From contig NZ_AAYC01000001.1 in assembly GCF_000169455.1 (NCBI RefSeq), forward strand, positions 458,001-522,000: 64,000 bases of DNA. Reading direction: 5' to 3'. The translations under genes were made by a program, and so were the position numbers. Every line of letters starts with the position of its first letter. Position 1 is the first letter of the stretch. Of the stretch, positions 9,038 through 18,120 are shown in pieces. The notes under the pieces are model-generated. The model was given only the letters and a program-made list of their open reading frames with translations, had not been told where the DNA came from and ran no database searches. This DNA is from Roseobacter sp. SK209-2-6. GTDB lineage: Bacteria > Pseudomonadota > Alphaproteobacteria > Rhodobacterales > Rhodobacteraceae.

Positions 9038-10162
9038 ATGGCACTGCTCGACACCGTGGACCCGCAGGGTCTGGATGAATTCTCGGTGGTTTTCACCGAT
9101 CGCTCGCTGAACCACATGTCCAAGGCCTTTCAGGGTGTGATGCTGGACATCAATGCCATGCTGAAAGAGGTCTATAACGCCGAGGCCGTGGCCCTGGTGC
9201 CCGGCGGCGGCACCTATGCGATGGAAGCGGTGGCGCGGCAGTTTGCGCGCGGCGAAAAGGCCCTGGTTGTGCGCAATGGCTGGTTCTCCTACCGCTGGAG
9301 CCAGATCTTCGAGGCCGGCGGCTTCACCTCCTCTGCCACAGTCATGAAGGCGCGCCGCAGTGGCAATGAGGTGCAATCGCCCTTTGCCCCGGCCCCCATC
9401 GATGAAGTGGTCGAGGCGATCCGCGCCGAAAAGCCAGGTATCGTTTTTGCCCCCCATGTGGAAACCGCCGCAGGGGTGATCCTGCCGGATGACTATGTGA
9501 CTAGCATGGCCGCTGCCGCCCATGAGGTTGGCGCCCTGATGGTGCTCGACTGCATCGCCTCTGGCTGTGCCTGGATCGACATGGAAGCCACCGGCGTCGA
9601 TGTGTTGATCTCCGCGCCGCAAAAAGGCTGGAGCGCCTCACCCTCCGCAGGCCTGGTGATGATGTCTACCCGCGCCGCTGCCCGGCTGGAAGAGACGCAA
9701 TCGGACAGCTTCGCGCTGAACCTGAAACAGTGGCGCGCAATCATGAAGGCCTATGAGGATGGCGGTCATGCCTATCATGCCACCATGCCCACCGATGCCC
9801 TGCGTGCCTTCCGCGATACCATGCTGGAAACCAAGGAATATGGGTTCGACAAACTGCGCGAGGCGCAATGGGCGCTGGGCAATGGCGTGCGCGCCATGCT
9901 CAAGGACAAAGGCATCACCTCTGTCGCTGCCGAAGGCTTTGGCGCGCCGGGCGTTGTTGTCAGCTATACGGACGACCCCGAGATCCAGACCGGTAAAAAA
10001 TTCCTCGCCCTTGGCACGCAAATTGCGGCCGGTGTGCCGCTGCAATGTGATGAGCCCGAGGGTTTCCGCACCTTCCGTCTTGGCCTCTTTGGTCTCGACA
10101 AGCTCTATGATGTCGAGGCGACCCTGCAGCGTCTGGATCAAGTGCTCGAAAAAGCACTCTGA
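9038..10162 (+). CDS. Class V PLP-dependent aminotransferase
   Basis: The protein has 374 residues of the small-domain class V aminotransferase type (serine-glyoxylate, alanine-glyoxylate and phosphoserine aminotransferase relatives). LVPGGGTYAMEAVARQF binds the cofactor phosphate, LDCIASG holds the Asp that pairs with the pyridine nitrogen (about residue 171), and SAPQKGWS carries the Schiff-base Lys (residue 196). The ATG at 9038 has GGGAGG upstream; earlier in-frame codons lack a ribosome site. The substrate cannot be fixed from sequence; transamination of alanine, serine or a related amino acid onto glyoxylate or pyruvate is likely. It stands alone and converges on the ubiH-type gene. Confidence 0.85.
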   Translation: MALLDTVDPQGLDEFSVVFTDRSLNHMSKAFQGVMLDINAMLKEVYNAEAVALVPGGGTYAMEAVARQFARGEKALVVRNGWFSYRWSQIFEAGGFTSSATVMKARRSGNEVQSPFAPAPIDEVVEAIRAEKPGIVFAPHVETAAGVILPDDYVTSMAAAAHEVGALMVLDCIASGCAWIDMEATGVDVLISAPQKGWSASPSAGLVMMSTRAAARLEETQSDSFALNLKQWRAIMKAYEDGGHAYHATMPTDALRAFRDTMLETKEYGFDKLREAQWALGNGVRAMLKDKGITSVAAEGFGAPGVVVSYTDDPEIQTGKKFLALGTQIAAGVPLQCDEPEGFRTFRLGLFGLDKLYDVEATLQRLDQVLEKAL

Positions 10163-10179
10163 CCTGGTTTCATTTTGCC

Positions 10180-10226
10180 AAAAATACCTCCGCCGGAGGC
10201 ACCGGCTTTCCGATCAGGAAAGCCGG
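10180..10226 (-). terminator. Double hairpin terminator downstream of the ubiH-type gene
   Basis: On the minus strand a perfect 10-bp stem (CCGGCUUUCC/GGAAAGCCGG, positions 10202-10226) is followed by CCUCC-GGC-GGAGG (10187-10199) and then UAUUUUU. It sits between convergent genes and could stop transcription from either side, but only the minus strand has the U-tract. Confidence 0.7.
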
Positions 10227-10242
10227 ATTCCCTATATAGGAC

Positions 10243-11439
10243 CTATTTCACACCCAGTCCCATCTGCATCAATGTGCGGCGAACCGGTGCCAGAGAATAA
10301 AGCGCATTAAGGCCTAAGGCGCGCAGATCCCGCAGCGGGCGCGGCGCCAGCATCGAGGTGCGGTTCAGCAGATCGATGCCTTTGATCCGCAGCAGGATCT
10401 CATTGTGGCGCGCCTTGTGATAGGCCGAGAGCATCTCTGCATCGCCCAGTCCTTCGGGACGCGCGGCGGCCAGATCCAGCAGACAGCGCAGATCCACTAG
10501 CGACATATTGAGGCCCTGAGCCCCAATCGGCGGCACCACATGGGCCGCCTCTGCCATCAGGGCCAGGCGTTCGCCGTCCAGCCGTGCGGCGGACTGGCTG
10601 ATGATCGGCCAGATGGTGCGGCGCGAGGCCAGTTTCAGATCCCCGAATAGACCGCAGGAGCGGCGGGTCATCTCGGCCTCAAAGCGTTCGGGTGCCATCC
10701 GCAGCAGTTCATCCGCCCGCGCGCCGCGCTCCATCCAGACAATGGCAGAGGAGGGCTGGCCCTCATAGTCGGGCAGCGGCACCAGGGTGAAAGGCCCGCC
10801 GGAGCGGTGAATTTCGGTGGAGACATTCTCATGTGGCACAGGATGAGTGACCGCAAAGGCCAGGGCCTTCTGGCCGTAGCGGGTGGTTTTGACCGGAATA
10901 CCGGCGGCTTCGCGCATCGGCGAATTGCGCCCATCACAAGCCACCACCAGGCGGGCCTCAACCTCACTGCCGTCACTTAAGCTGACGCGGGCCTCACCGG
11001 TGCGGGTGAACAGCGATTTGGTGCCGGTTCCGGGCCGGAAATCCACATTGGCCAGCCCTTCGATGCGGGCCAGAAACTCCCGCCGTAACAGCCAATTGGG
11101 CAGGTTCCAGCCAAAGGGGCGGTCTGATATATCAGAGGCATTGAAATCCTTGACGATCCGCGCCTGGGGCAGGGCGCCGCCTGCATCAACGATGCGCATG
11201 ATCTGCAGCGGGGCTGCGTGATCCGCCAGCCCCTCCCAGAGGTCATATTGTGACAGAAGCTCCTGTGCAGGCTGCAGGAAAGCAGTGGTGCGCAGGTCAG
11301 ACCCTTCGGCATCGCGGGATGTCACCGGCGGAGTAGGATCGACGCAGATCACCTTGAAACCCGCAGCCCCGAAACAGGCCGCTGCCGTCAAGCCGGCGAC
11401 GCCGCCGCCGGACACTAGGATGTCACATTGCTCTGCCAT
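10243..11439 (-). CDS. UbiH/UbiF-family FAD-dependent hydroxylase
   Basis: The protein has 398 residues. An N-terminal dinucleotide-binding fold (DILVSGGGVAGLTAAACFGAAG), a central VVACDGRNSPMRE motif and a late AEAAHVVPPIGAQGLNMS motif are the three fingerprints of class A flavin monooxygenases in ubiquinone synthesis (UbiH, UbiF, UbiI, VisC). The third motif usually reads GDAAH; here Asp is replaced by Glu, a conservative change. It probably hydroxylates a polyprenyl-phenol intermediate at the inner face of the membrane. Which ring position is used cannot be told. The start has GGAAAGG upstream. Confidence 0.85.
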   Translation of the reverse strand: MAEQCDILVSGGGVAGLTAAACFGAAGFKVICVDPTPPVTSRDAEGSDLRTTAFLQPAQELLSQYDLWEGLADHAAPLQIMRIVDAGGALPQARIVKDFNASDISDRPFGWNLPNWLLRREFLARIEGLANVDFRPGTGTKSLFTRTGEARVSLSDGSEVEARLVVACDGRNSPMREAAGIPVKTTRYGQKALAFAVTHPVPHENVSTEIHRSGGPFTLVPLPDYEGQPSSAIVWMERGARADELLRMAPERFEAEMTRRSCGLFGDLKLASRRTIWPIISQSAARLDGERLALMAEAAHVVPPIGAQGLNMSLVDLRCLLDLAAARPEGLGDAEMLSAYHKARHNEILLRIKGIDLLNRTSMLAPRPLRDLRALGLNALYSLAPVRRTLMQMGLGVK

Positions 11440-11535
11440 AATCCGACCTTTCCTATCTTCCTTTCAGATAGGTCTGCGAGGCAGGGAATGACAAGCGACA
11501 AATAGCCCCGGAGCGCGACCAGGGCCATTTTGCCC

Positions 11536-11787
11536 TCAACCGCGCGAAATCGCGATCAGCAGGAGGAACATCACCGGCACCATGGCCAGTGCAGGCAGGT
11601 ATAGACCGGGGATACCAAAGAGCAGGATGGATGAACCCCAGAGGCTGACCAGAATTACCAGCGCATATTTGAAGTTCTCCGCCTCGCCATAGGCTACTTC
11701 TTTGGAGATGCGGCCAACAAAAGGCAGGGCAAAAAGCATGCGTTGCCACAGGGGCAGGCGGGCGGGGAGGGTATAGGCTAGTGCCAT
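11536..11787 (-). CDS. Small membrane protein, function unknown
   Basis: An 83-residue protein with a short soluble N-terminus and a hydrophobic C-terminal half that makes two membrane segments (ALVILVSLWGSSILLF and LPALAMVPVMFLLLIAI). The ATG at 11787 has AAGGA eight bases upstream. It is on the same strand as, and about 100 bases upstream of, the UbiH-type gene, so the two may share a transcript. I recognise no family. Confidence 0.65.
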   Translation of the reverse strand: MALAYTLPARLPLWQRMLFALPFVGRISKEVAYGEAENFKYALVILVSLWGSSILLFGIPGLYLPALAMVPVMFLLLIAISRG

Positions 11788-11983
11788 CAGCGCGGTCCTT
11801 TGTGATCTATCGCAACAGGGCAGCCGCAAAAGGCGCGGCCCAAGCCTGTCCGGCGCTGCATATAGGCGCGAAAAGATCTATTTTGGAGGTCGATTTTGCA
11901 CAAAGGATGGCTCTCGCCTGCGGCAGAGTGTCCGGCCCGCTGGTCCGCTGCCGCAAAGCACCCCCAAGGGGGCGCAATCGCGA

Positions 11984-12628
11984 TCAGAGCACTTTGGCAA
12001 GAAAACCGGAGAGATCGTCGGTGGAGTAGTGAACATGGTCATCCTCATGCGGATCAGGGGCCACATGAACCGTGCGCATACCCATGGCATGAGGAGCCGC
12101 CAGGTTGCGCGGGTCATCTTCGAACATGGCGGCGGAAGAAGCCTCTATCCCGGCCTTGCCAAAGATGATGTCAAAGGCTTCGCGCTCGGGCTTGGGACGA
12201 AATCCAGCATCCTCGACGCCATAGATGCCATCAAAGAGTCCGCTCAACCCGCGTGCAGCAAGCACTCGCTCTGCGTAGGGCGCGCTGCCATTGGTATAGA
12301 CGATGCGCTTGCCCGGCAGGTCTTTGATCCGGGCGGCCAGCTCACGGTCTTCTTCCAGATGATCCAGGGAAATATCATGCACGGCCTCAAGGTAGGGCAG
12401 GGGGTCCATGTCATGTTCGCGCATCAAGCCGGCCAGGGTGGTGCCGTGGTCACGCCAATAGCTGCTGCGCAGGCGATCAGCCTCTGCCGCATCCACGCCC
12501 AGTTCCTCCATGACATAGGAGGTCATCTTTACCTCGATCTGATCGAACAGACGGGCAGAGGGATGATATAGCGTGTTGTCCAGATCAAAGACCCAGTGAC
12601 GAACATGAGAGAAAGCGCGTTTGACCAT
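11984..12628 (-). CDS. HAD-superfamily pyrimidine 5'-nucleotidase-like phosphatase
   Basis: The protein has 214 residues. HAD motifs are in order: WVFDLDNTLYHP (nucleophile Asp and acid Asp), VYTNGS (motif II), KPEREAF (motif III Lys) and FEDDPRNL (motif IV). The sequence around the motifs matches the yeast Sdt1/Phm8-type pyrimidine 5'-nucleotidase branch, common as a single gene in Rhodobacterales. It would remove phosphate from UMP, CMP or similar small phosphates in the cytoplasm. The ATG at 12628 is chosen because homologues begin just before VFDLDNT; an ATG 20 codons upstream is possible. Confidence 0.82.
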   Translation of the reverse strand: MVKRAFSHVRHWVFDLDNTLYHPSARLFDQIEVKMTSYVMEELGVDAAEADRLRSSYWRDHGTTLAGLMREHDMDPLPYLEAVHDISLDHLEEDRELAARIKDLPGKRIVYTNGSAPYAERVLAARGLSGLFDGIYGVEDAGFRPKPEREAFDIIFGKAGIEASSAAMFEDDPRNLAAPHAMGMRTVHVAPDPHEDDHVHYSTDDLSGFLAKVL

Positions 12629-12839
12629 GAGACTGCCATAGGCAAAGCAGAGGGCGGAATCAATGCGTGCTTTGGCGATTTTGGACACAGGCCAAGGCCT
12701 GCAATCCGCATATTATCGGCCAATGCCCGGCCAGCGGGCTTGAATGCGCAGGCCTGACCTGTAGGAATATGCCAACCAATGCGCCAGAGGCAGTCCTCTG
12801 GGGGAGGTCCTCCCAAAGGGCAGAGATGTGGGAACTGAG

Positions 12840-13490
12840 ATGAACCAAAGCCGCAGCAGTCAAAAAGATGCCTATGCCCTGATCCTGGAAGCGATCGATG
12901 TCGGGGTCTATAAGCCCGGTGACCGGCTGGTCGAGAGCGATCTGGCTGAACGCTTTGGCGTCTCTCGCACTCCGATCCGTGAGGCCCTGCAGCGGCTGGA
13001 GACGCAATCCCTGCTGGAGCGCGACGGGCGCTCTTTGATTGTGGCCTCGCTGGATCACAATCAGATGGCAGAGCTATACGTGGTCCGCCGGGAGCTGGAA
13101 GGGCTGGCCGCGAGCCTGGCCGCACGCCATGCCACCGAAGAGGAAATCCGCGTGCTCAACGAAATGGTGCGCGAGGATGACGCCCTGGTGGACAATCCAA
13201 CCGAGTTGTCCAAGGCCAACCGGCGCTTTCACGAGCAGATCCACCTAGCCTCCCATAACCGCTATCTGGTGCAGCAGCTCAATCTGGTGCATCGCTCCAT
13301 GGCGCTGATGGCGACCACCTCGCTGGCGGCAGAAGGGCGTGGCGAAATTGCCCAGTCCGAGCACAAGCGCATCGTGGATGCCATCGAAGCCCGTGACGAA
13401 GCCGAAGCGGGGCAGGCGCTAAAGGATCACATTTCGGTCGCCTTCATGACGCGGCTGAAACAGGATGCGGGAAATCGCGGCAAGCAGTGA
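12840..13490 (+). CDS. GntR-family (FCD) transcriptional regulator
   Basis: The protein has 216 residues. The N-terminal winged helix (GDRLVESDLAERFGVSRTPIREALQRLE) is the GntR signature, and the C-terminal ~130 residues form an all-helical FCD ligand domain with a likely metal/acid-binding Asp and three His (RRFHEQIHLASHN, SEHKRIVDAI, LKDHISVAF). It starts at an ATG four codons after a GTG that lacks a better ribosome site. No catabolic genes are nearby (a HAD phosphatase diverges, a glycosyltransferase converges), so its target is probably elsewhere. Confidence 0.87.
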   Translation: MNQSRSSQKDAYALILEAIDVGVYKPGDRLVESDLAERFGVSRTPIREALQRLETQSLLERDGRSLIVASLDHNQMAELYVVRRELEGLAASLAARHATEEEIRVLNEMVREDDALVDNPTELSKANRRFHEQIHLASHNRYLVQQLNLVHRSMALMATTSLAAEGRGEIAQSEHKRIVDAIEARDEAEAGQALKDHISVAFMTRLKQDAGNRGKQ

Positions 13491-13522
13491 GCCGAGGCTG
13501 CGGCATGGACTGTGCGCTAGCT

Positions 13523-15544
13523 TCACAAAATGAAGGGCTGACCCGGGCGAGGTTCACGGTCTGCGGGGTGTCCCATAGGTACCTCTGGTGCGTGCAACCC
13601 GTGTGAGGTCTTGTCCCAGAATGAAGGGCGCACAAAGAGCTCATAGAGCGCCTTGTAAGAGGCGGCTGCACCCATGGCGAAGTAGAAGGACAGGCAAGGC
13701 GACCAAATCGCCAACCCTGGCCTGCCTGTGGCAAAGGCGGCAGCAATGGCAATGGCTACGCCCAGGAGTTCAAAAAAGACGAGGCTCACCGCCGCGAGTG
13801 TCACCCCTCCCGCGCCCAAGAGCGGTTCACTGGGATGCTCAAACCCTAGGAAGACCAGCCAGAAGCTCCAGAGAAAGGGGGCCATCAGGAACTGGCCGGT
13901 TGTGCCAAGAAAGAAGGCCTGAAATCCCAGAAAGCGCCGCGCCCCGAGTTGGCGCCACAATTGCCGGGGGTCACGCATATGCACCAGATAGGTCGACATA
14001 AAACCCTTTAGCCAGCGGGAGCGTTGCCGGGTCCAGGTAGCTACGCTGCAACTGGCCTCCTCATAGGTGACGCAGGAGAGCATCTCTGTGCGGTAGCCCA
14101 TTCGGCAGAGACGAACCCCGAGGTCAGCGTCTTCGGTTACATTGTGCGCATCCCAGCCGCCCAGATCTTCGAGGACCCGGCGGCGGACAAACATGGTGGT
14201 GCCGCCCAGAGGCACCACAAGGCGCAATCGGGCAATACCGGGCAGGATGATGCGAAACCAGCTGGCATATTCCAGGGTGAAGCAGCGGGAAATCCAGTTT
14301 ACCCGAGGGTTATAGTAATCCAAAACCCCCTGCAGGCAGGCCACTTCGGGTTTAGCCCTGGCAAAGCTGGCCGCCACCTGTTCCAACTGGTCGCTTTGGG
14401 GGGAGTCTTCGGCATCCCAGACCCCAATGATCTCTCCCCGGCAGAAGTTCAGCGCATAGTTCATGGCACGAGGCTTGGTGCGTAGATCGCCCCATTCCGG
14501 AACTTCAATGATCCGGACCCAATCCGGCAACTGGATTTCTGCCAGGGCAGACTGTGTTGTCTGATCGCCTTCTTCCAATACCAGCAAGACCTCACATCGT
14601 TGCTTGGGGTAGGTGAGGCGCAGAATGCGGCGCAGAAGGGCCTGGCTGATTTCAGCCTCTTGGTAGAGGGGGACAAGCACAGATATCACCGGGAGTGAAG
14701 CGCGACTTTCCTGTGACAGCGCAGAGGCCCTTGGCCGCGACGGCCCGCGGAGCCAGGCAGAAACCCCAGCCAGTTTGAGCAGGGTAAACAGGCCAAGGAG
14801 GGATGCTGCCAGAAGACAGAAGGCGGTGAAGAGCACTCTGGGGTAGATGATTGCAAGACAGGCCAATGTGCTGAGGGGAAGGTAGTGCAGCAGGCTCTCG
14901 GGGTGTTTTAGCAGTGAGCGGGCGCTTAGCAGGTTCGGCAGGCTGAAGTTGGCCTGCTGCGCCAAGCGAAAGCGGAAATAGAGCCAAAGGTGATGCGTGA
15001 TCTGACTCTGGGGCGCAAGGACGGGGACAAAAGGGCCAAAGACAGCCTCTAGTTTAGGGCGGCAGATTTCTGCGGTTTCGGCATCCGCAAAGGCAATCAG
15101 CAGCGTATCCCCCAGTTGCAGCCAGGGCATGGCCTGATTGCGGATCCAGTAAGAGGCGGGCAAGCTGTCCATCAAGGGTCGCGCAGGCCTGCTGCCGCTC
15201 AGGTCGACCCGACGCAGCGAAAGATGTTCGGGATCCGGTGGTGACGCGCGTTGAAATCCGGAGCCGTTCCACCGCAGGGTTTGCTCCAGGGCTGTGGCGT
15301 TTCTGACGGCGCGTTTGGCTTTTTTGGTCGGGGCGTTCTGCGCTGCTTTAGCATGCTGGGACAGGATAAGCCGCCGCAGTGCGGCTTGAGATGGATCTTG
15401 TGACGGATTTTCCGGGGTGTAATCCGACGTGTTTTCCGATTTGGTTTCTGAATCGTTCTTGGTCGCGTGGTTGGCAGGTCCGCGCGAGGCTTGAGGATGA
15501 TGAATCTGGCGCATAAGGAACCGGCGGAACTGTGGTTCACGCAT
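13523..15544 (-). CDS. Cellulose-synthase-like GT2 glycosyltransferase with N-terminal T2SSE-N-like domain
   Basis: The protein has 673 residues. Residues 1-80 are polar and basic, 105-170 (LPASYWIRNQAMPWLQLGD, LLIAFADAE) resemble the N-terminal domain of type II secretion ATPases, 220-260 form membrane segments, 285-515 are a GT-A domain and 540-640 add about three more segments. Catalytic landmarks are WDAED (376-380), TEDAD (470-474) and QRSRW (507-511), the D/DxD/TED/QxxRW set of processive beta-glycosyltransferases. It should polymerise and export a polysaccharide from UDP-sugars at the inner membrane. No BcsB, BcsC or PilZ partner is visible nearby. A terminator-like hairpin precedes the start (15559-15594). 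Confidence 0.85.
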   Translation of the reverse strand: MREPQFRRFLMRQIHHPQASRGPANHATKNDSETKSENTSDYTPENPSQDPSQAALRRLILSQHAKAAQNAPTKKAKRAVRNATALEQTLRWNGSGFQRASPPDPEHLSLRRVDLSGSRPARPLMDSLPASYWIRNQAMPWLQLGDTLLIAFADAETAEICRPKLEAVFGPFVPVLAPQSQITHHLWLYFRFRLAQQANFSLPNLLSARSLLKHPESLLHYLPLSTLACLAIIYPRVLFTAFCLLAASLLGLFTLLKLAGVSAWLRGPSRPRASALSQESRASLPVISVLVPLYQEAEISQALLRRILRLTYPKQRCEVLLVLEEGDQTTQSALAEIQLPDWVRIIEVPEWGDLRTKPRAMNYALNFCRGEIIGVWDAEDSPQSDQLEQVAASFARAKPEVACLQGVLDYYNPRVNWISRCFTLEYASWFRIILPGIARLRLVVPLGGTTMFVRRRVLEDLGGWDAHNVTEDADLGVRLCRMGYRTEMLSCVTYEEASCSVATWTRQRSRWLKGFMSTYLVHMRDPRQLWRQLGARRFLGFQAFFLGTTGQFLMAPFLWSFWLVFLGFEHPSEPLLGAGGVTLAAVSLVFFELLGVAIAIAAAFATGRPGLAIWSPCLSFYFAMGAAASYKALYELFVRPSFWDKTSHGLHAPEVPMGHPADREPRPGQPFIL

Positions 15545-15558
15545 GGTTTGCTCCAATG

Positions 15559-15594
15559 AAAAAAGCCTTGGATGTGATAAGCACCCAAGGCTTT
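15559..15594 (-). promoter_or_regulatory. Terminator-like hairpin in the leader of the GT2 gene
   Basis: On the minus strand a perfect 10-bp stem (AAAGCCUUGG/CCAAGGCUUU, 13-nt loop) runs into six U and ends 15 bases before the ATG at 15544, just ahead of the GGAG ribosome site. It has the form of an intrinsic terminator placed before, not after, a gene. It could be an attenuator of the glycosyltransferase gene or a terminator of carA readthrough; the carA stop is only 120 bases upstream. Confidence 0.75.
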
Positions 15595-15716
15595 GTCCGG
15601 AGTCTTAATAATACGTTAAGCCTGCCTTCCGATTGCCACAAGCGATCGGATATTAATCAGGTCTTAACGGCCGTCAGGAAAAGCTTCACGAGTCTTTTGC
15701 GAGTCTTTTCTTGGCC

Positions 15717-16877
15717 TTATGCGGCCTTGCGATTCGCCATGGCTTCGGCGAATCGTTCAAACAGATAGAAACTGTCCTGCGGGCCGGGGCTGGCTTCGGG
15801 GTGATGCTGAACCGAGTAGACTGGCCGGTCCGACATGCGGATGCCGCAGTTGGAGCCGTCAAACAGCGAGACATGGGTTTCTTCCACCCCTTCCGGCAGG
15901 CTTTGGGCGTCCACCGCAAAGCCATGGTTCATCGAGGTGATCTCCACCTTGCCAGTGCTGTGTTCCTTGACCGGGTGGTTGGCGCCATGATGGCCGTGGT
16001 TCATCTTGATGGTCTTGCCACCAAGCGCCAGGGCCAGCATCTGATGACCGAGGCAAATGCCAAAGACCGGCAGGTCCTTTTTCAGGACTTCCTGGATCAT
16101 CGGAACGGCATATTCGCCAGTGGCTGCCGGATCGCCGGGGCCGTTGGACAGGAAAACACCATCGGGACTATGGGCCAGTACCTCTTCGGCTGTGGCAGTG
16201 GCGGGCAATACGGTCACGTCGCAGCCGGCACTTGCCAGGCAGCGCAGGATGTTGCGCTTGGCGCCGTAGTCGATGGCTACAACCTTGTGCAAGGGGGCTT
16301 CCTGACGGGGGTAGCCGTCGGGCCAGGCCCAGCGCATCTCATCCCAGCGGTAGCTTTGGGTGCAGGTCACTTCCTTGGCCAGATCCATACCCTCGAGGCC
16401 GGGCCAGGCGCGCGCCTCTGCAACCAGGGCCTCGACGTCGAAATTGCCCTCGGGATCATGGGCCAGGGCGACATGCGGCGCGCCCTGCTGGCGGATCGCG
16501 CGGGTCAGGCGGCGGGTATCGATGCCGCCGATGGCGATGCGGCCGGTGCGGGTGAGCCATTCCTTCAGCTCTTCGGTGGCGCGCCAGTTGGACGACTGGG
16601 TCGGGTCCCATTTCACCACCATGCCGGCCGCGACAGGATCGGCGGTTTCGTCATCTTCGGGTGTGACGCCGGTATTGCCGATATGGGGGAAGGTGAAGGT
16701 GACGATCTGTCCTGCATAAGAGGGATCGGTCATGATCTCCTGATAGCCGGTCATTGCGGTGTTAAAGCAAAGCTCTGCAACGCATCGCCCGGTGGCGCCA
16801 AATCCGGTGCCATAGAATACGGTGCCATCGGCAAGCGCCAGGCATGCGGTTGGCTTGGACGGGGCGGTGTCGGCCAT
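15717..16877 (-). CDS. carA: Carbamoyl-phosphate synthase, small (glutaminase) subunit
   Basis: The protein has 386 residues, the usual length. The N-terminal CPSase small-chain domain (CLALADGTVFYGTGFGA, CFNTAMTGYQEIMTDPSY) is followed by a class I glutamine amidotransferase domain with GICLGHQ (nucleophile Cys) and HHPEASPGP (catalytic His and its partner Glu). It releases ammonia from glutamine and channels it to CarB for arginine and pyrimidine synthesis. carB is not in this window, so the two subunits are encoded apart. It diverges from yqeY, with 207 bases between the starts, an arrangement I associate with Rhodobacterales. Confidence 0.97.
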   Translation of the reverse strand: MADTAPSKPTACLALADGTVFYGTGFGATGRCVAELCFNTAMTGYQEIMTDPSYAGQIVTFTFPHIGNTGVTPEDDETADPVAAGMVVKWDPTQSSNWRATEELKEWLTRTGRIAIGGIDTRRLTRAIRQQGAPHVALAHDPEGNFDVEALVAEARAWPGLEGMDLAKEVTCTQSYRWDEMRWAWPDGYPRQEAPLHKVVAIDYGAKRNILRCLASAGCDVTVLPATATAEEVLAHSPDGVFLSNGPGDPAATGEYAVPMIQEVLKKDLPVFGICLGHQMLALALGGKTIKMNHGHHGANHPVKEHSTGKVEITSMNHGFAVDAQSLPEGVEETHVSLFDGSNCGIRMSDRPVYSVQHHPEASPGPQDSFYLFERFAEAMANRKAA

Positions 16878-17084
16878 GACGAGTCTCTCCTGCGGTGAAA
16901 TTCACCGGCTTTTAGGGGGCGCTGGCTGCCGGGTCAAGCCTGCGTTGCCGCCAATGGGCCAAAGCTCGCCCTCCTGCCTTCCTGGGTGCTTGCCCTGGGG
17001 GCAGTCAGTGGTAGCGCTCGCTTGAAATGCCGCGCCAGTTTGTCTAGAGGTTCAAATTCCGGTTCCTCTGAATGGAAAGAGAAA

Positions 17085-17558
17085 ATGGATACGCGAACCC
17101 AGGTCAACCAGGCCCTGAAACAGGCAATGAAGGATAAGGCGGCCTCTCGGCTGGCCACTCTGCGCCTGATCAATGCAGCGATCAAAGATAAGGAGATTGC
17201 GGCCCGCGGCGAAGATGGTGAGACCGTGATCGGGGATGCGGAAGTTCTGGCGATCCTTGGCAAAATGACCAAGCAGCGCAACGAAAGTGCCCGCGCCTAT
17301 GAAGAAGGCGGTCGCCTGGATCTGGCAGAGCGGGAACTGGCGGAGATCGCCATCATAGAAGAATTCCTGCCCAAGCAGCTGGACGAAGAGGAAGTGCGCG
17401 CCGCAGTGAAGACTGCGGTTGGCGAAGTGGGCGCCGAATCGATCCGCGACATGGGCAAGGTCATGGGTGCCTTGAAGGCCAAATACACCGGTCAGATGGA
17501 TTTCGGCAAAGTCGGTCCAATGGTCAAGGATGAGCTCTGCAAAGAGGGTGGTTGCTGA
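17085..17558 (+). CDS. yqeY: GatB/YqeY domain protein
   Basis: The protein has 157 residues with the full YqeY fold: TQVNQALKQAMKDKAASRLATLRLINAAIKD at the N-terminus, then GRLDLAERELAEIAIIEEFLPKQL and the C-terminal MGKVMGALKAKYTGQMDF helix bundle, which resembles the tail domain of GatB. GatB uses that domain to contact misacylated tRNA; whether YqeY does the same is not settled. The ATG at 17085 follows AAAGAGA. A strong intrinsic terminator ends the gene. Confidence 0.93.
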   Translation: MDTRTQVNQALKQAMKDKAASRLATLRLINAAIKDKEIAARGEDGETVIGDAEVLAILGKMTKQRNESARAYEEGGRLDLAERELAEIAIIEEFLPKQLDEEEVRAAVKTAVGEVGAESIRDMGKVMGALKAKYTGQMDFGKVGPMVKDELCKEGGC

Positions 17559-17595
17559 GGCTTCAGCGGCTGGCGCAATATGGTTGGAAATCAGG

Positions 17596-17620
17596 GGATC
17601 CGCGCTGCGGGTCCTTTTTT
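17596..17620 (+). terminator. Intrinsic terminator of yqeY
   Basis: An 8-bp stem with one G-U pair (GGAUCCGC/GCGGGUCC, 3-nt loop) is followed by six U, 38 bases after the yqeY stop. Confidence 0.85.
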
Positions 17621-18120
17621 GTTGGCCAAAGCCTGCTTTGAGCCCAACTTGTTCCTTGGTTTCCATCGCTGCGAGCGCTCGTAGTGTTAGAATTGCTGTG
17701 TGCGCAAGAATTTTGGTGGTGCTAATCAACAGAGTGAGCGGTCATTCATGCAGCTCGCAGCGGGATCACCCTACCCCCTGGAAACACAATTCGTGGGAGG
17801 AGATGCGGCTTGTCTGGACCACTATCGTTGAGGCTAGAAAGCGCTCTCGCTCGCAGCATGGTTCTCTCAGCAACGCCGCCTGGGTAAGGGCGCGACCATT
17901 CGAGATCGCGATCGAGTTCGATTGAAAGAGAGTGGCAGATTGCCGCGTACACAATCCCAGTCAAGTGTCAAAACCCCCTGCAATTAGCTGCTCAACTTCG
18001 AGCCCTTTGCCTGGGTAACGCATCTTTCCGTCTATTTTTGAAAAGCCGGATCCATCTCTCTTGCTTCCAAAATCCAACAACTTGAACGCAAACGCAGACG
18101 GCCAATTCGGTGTTGCTTCA
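17621..18120. other. Gene-poor stretch at the left edge of the accessory region
   Basis: About 500 bases without a convincing gene. Short open frames exist on both strands (the longest on the minus strand covers 17746-17964) but have no ribosome site, recognisable domain or coding bias. It marks the switch from core genes (carA, yqeY) to catabolic genes and may be a scar of insertion, although I see no integrase, transposase or direct repeat. Confidence 0.5.

Noticed and set aside
15711-16898. A 395-codon open frame antisense to carA
   Set aside because: It covers the CarA gene exactly and has no recognisable product.
17746-17964. A 72-codon minus-strand frame that might be a transposase remnant
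   Set aside because: I recognise no transposase motif and see no terminal inverted repeats or target duplication.
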